A stretch of 64,000 nucleotides of DNA. It comes from G051903925 sp051903925. Lineage in GTDB: Bacteria > Pseudomonadota > Alphaproteobacteria > Zavarziniales > Zavarziniaceae. Positions within the stretch are counted from its first letter, which is position 1; every line of letters starts with the position of its first letter. The notes beneath the pieces are model-generated. The model did not search any database. It saw only the letters and a program-made list of their open reading frames with translations, and had not been told where the DNA came from. The DNA lies in the NCBI RefSeq assembly GCF_051903925.1, contig NZ_CP173678.1:3844001-3908000 (forward strand), in the 5' to 3' direction. Positions 63,681 through 64,000 of the stretch are shown here, piece after piece. Both the position numbers and the translations under genes were made by a program.

Positions 63681-64000
63681 ATGTTCGAGCCCTATTCGAT
63701 CCTCGGTGTCGCGCGCGACATCTCGGACGCCGACCTGAAGCGCGCGTATCGCAAGCGCGCCAAGGAACTGCATCCCGACCTGCATCCCGGTGACCCGGCG
63801 ATCGCGGAGCGCTTCAAGGAAGTCGCCGCCGCCTATTCCCTGCTCGGCGATCCCATCATGCGGGCGCGCTATGACCGGGGGGAAATCGACGGCTGGGGCA
63901 ACCATATCGAGCAGGAGGAGCCGCCCAAGGCCAAGGCGGACGGCGCGACGCGCAAGTCTGGCGCGCAGGGCGGCACCCGCGCCGACGCGCCCCCCCGGGG
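63681..64000 (+). CDS. DnaJ-domain protein, 5' part
   Basis: The first 106 codons of a frame running off the right edge. A J domain opens immediately: MFEPYSILGVARDISDADLKRAYRKRAKELHPDLHPGD contains the HPD motif, and FKEVAAAYSLLGDPIMRARYDRGEI closes it. The sequence then enters an Ala/Lys-rich stretch. It would stimulate a DnaK-type ATPase. The full length and C-terminal domains are outside the window, so the class of J protein is open. Confidence 0.9.
   Translation, partial: MFEPYSILGVARDISDADLKRAYRKRAKELHPDLHPGDPAIAERFKEVAAAYSLLGDPIMRARYDRGEIDGWGNHIEQEEPPKAKADGATRKSGAQGGTRADAPPR

Overview
The window is GC-rich, densely coding DNA from an alphaproteobacterium, most likely a Rhodospirillales/Azospirillaceae-type organism. 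The evidence is the hopanoid gene repertoire, the GAAC-N7-GAAC type SOS box, CtrA-like boxes near motA, and the pdxH / glycine-zipper lipoprotein / DnaJ order at the right edge. No rRNA, tRNA, CRISPR array, insertion sequence or phage gene was seen.

Region 1 (1-20.6 kb) is a near-complete hopanoid locus. The left arm, on the + strand, is hpnC (3' end), a YegS-type lipid kinase, hpnB, hpnD, hpnE, shc and hpnG. It meets minus-strand hpnH and ispH. A second + run carries hpnA, copC, copD and hpnN. It meets a minus-strand side-chain operon, hpnM-hpnI-hpnJ-hpnK-hpnL. Together these genes encode IPP/DMAPP supply (IspH), FPP to squalene (HpnC/D/E), cyclisation (Shc), side-chain addition and decoration (HpnH, HpnG, HpnI, HpnK, HpnJ) and export (HpnN, possibly HpnM). 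Both convergent junctions overlap within coding sequence.

Region 2 (20.6-30.3 kb) is mixed: an HD-GYP protein, a two-domain dCTP deaminase, a maltose-type acetyltransferase, an amidase coupled to a secreted caspase/SEL1 protein, an orphan motA, a membrane-anchored Ser/Thr kinase, a GNAT and ssb. Region 3 (30.3-40.4 kb) has dadA, uvrA, a D-aminoacylase, small DUF proteins, a polysaccharide deacetylase, a TetR regulator and a YihY/BrkB membrane protein. dadA sits between ssb and uvrA, a pair that is often adjacent and divergent in other bacteria. The SOS promoter is on the ssb side.

Region 4 (40.5-44.9 kb) is the least familiar part: a KAS III-type ketosynthase fused to a heme-oxygenase-like putative diiron domain, a coupled gene of unknown function, and an MFS transporter. 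It looks like a small lipid or metabolite pathway.

Region 5 (44.9-56.8 kb) is catabolic: a tandem CaiB/BaiF CoA transferase with a cupin, a zinc alcohol dehydrogenase divergent from an enoyl-CoA hydratase, an NMT1/SsuA-type ABC importer with a tautomerase, two SDRs, a GNAT and a class III aminotransferase. Region 6 (56.9-64 kb) holds a universal stress protein, a TetR regulator divergent from a PQQ dehydrogenase, an APH-AAA fusion, pdxH, a glycine-zipper lipoprotein and the start of a DnaJ protein. Several different families of palindromic repeat lie between genes, and one reads into the 5' end of hpnG.
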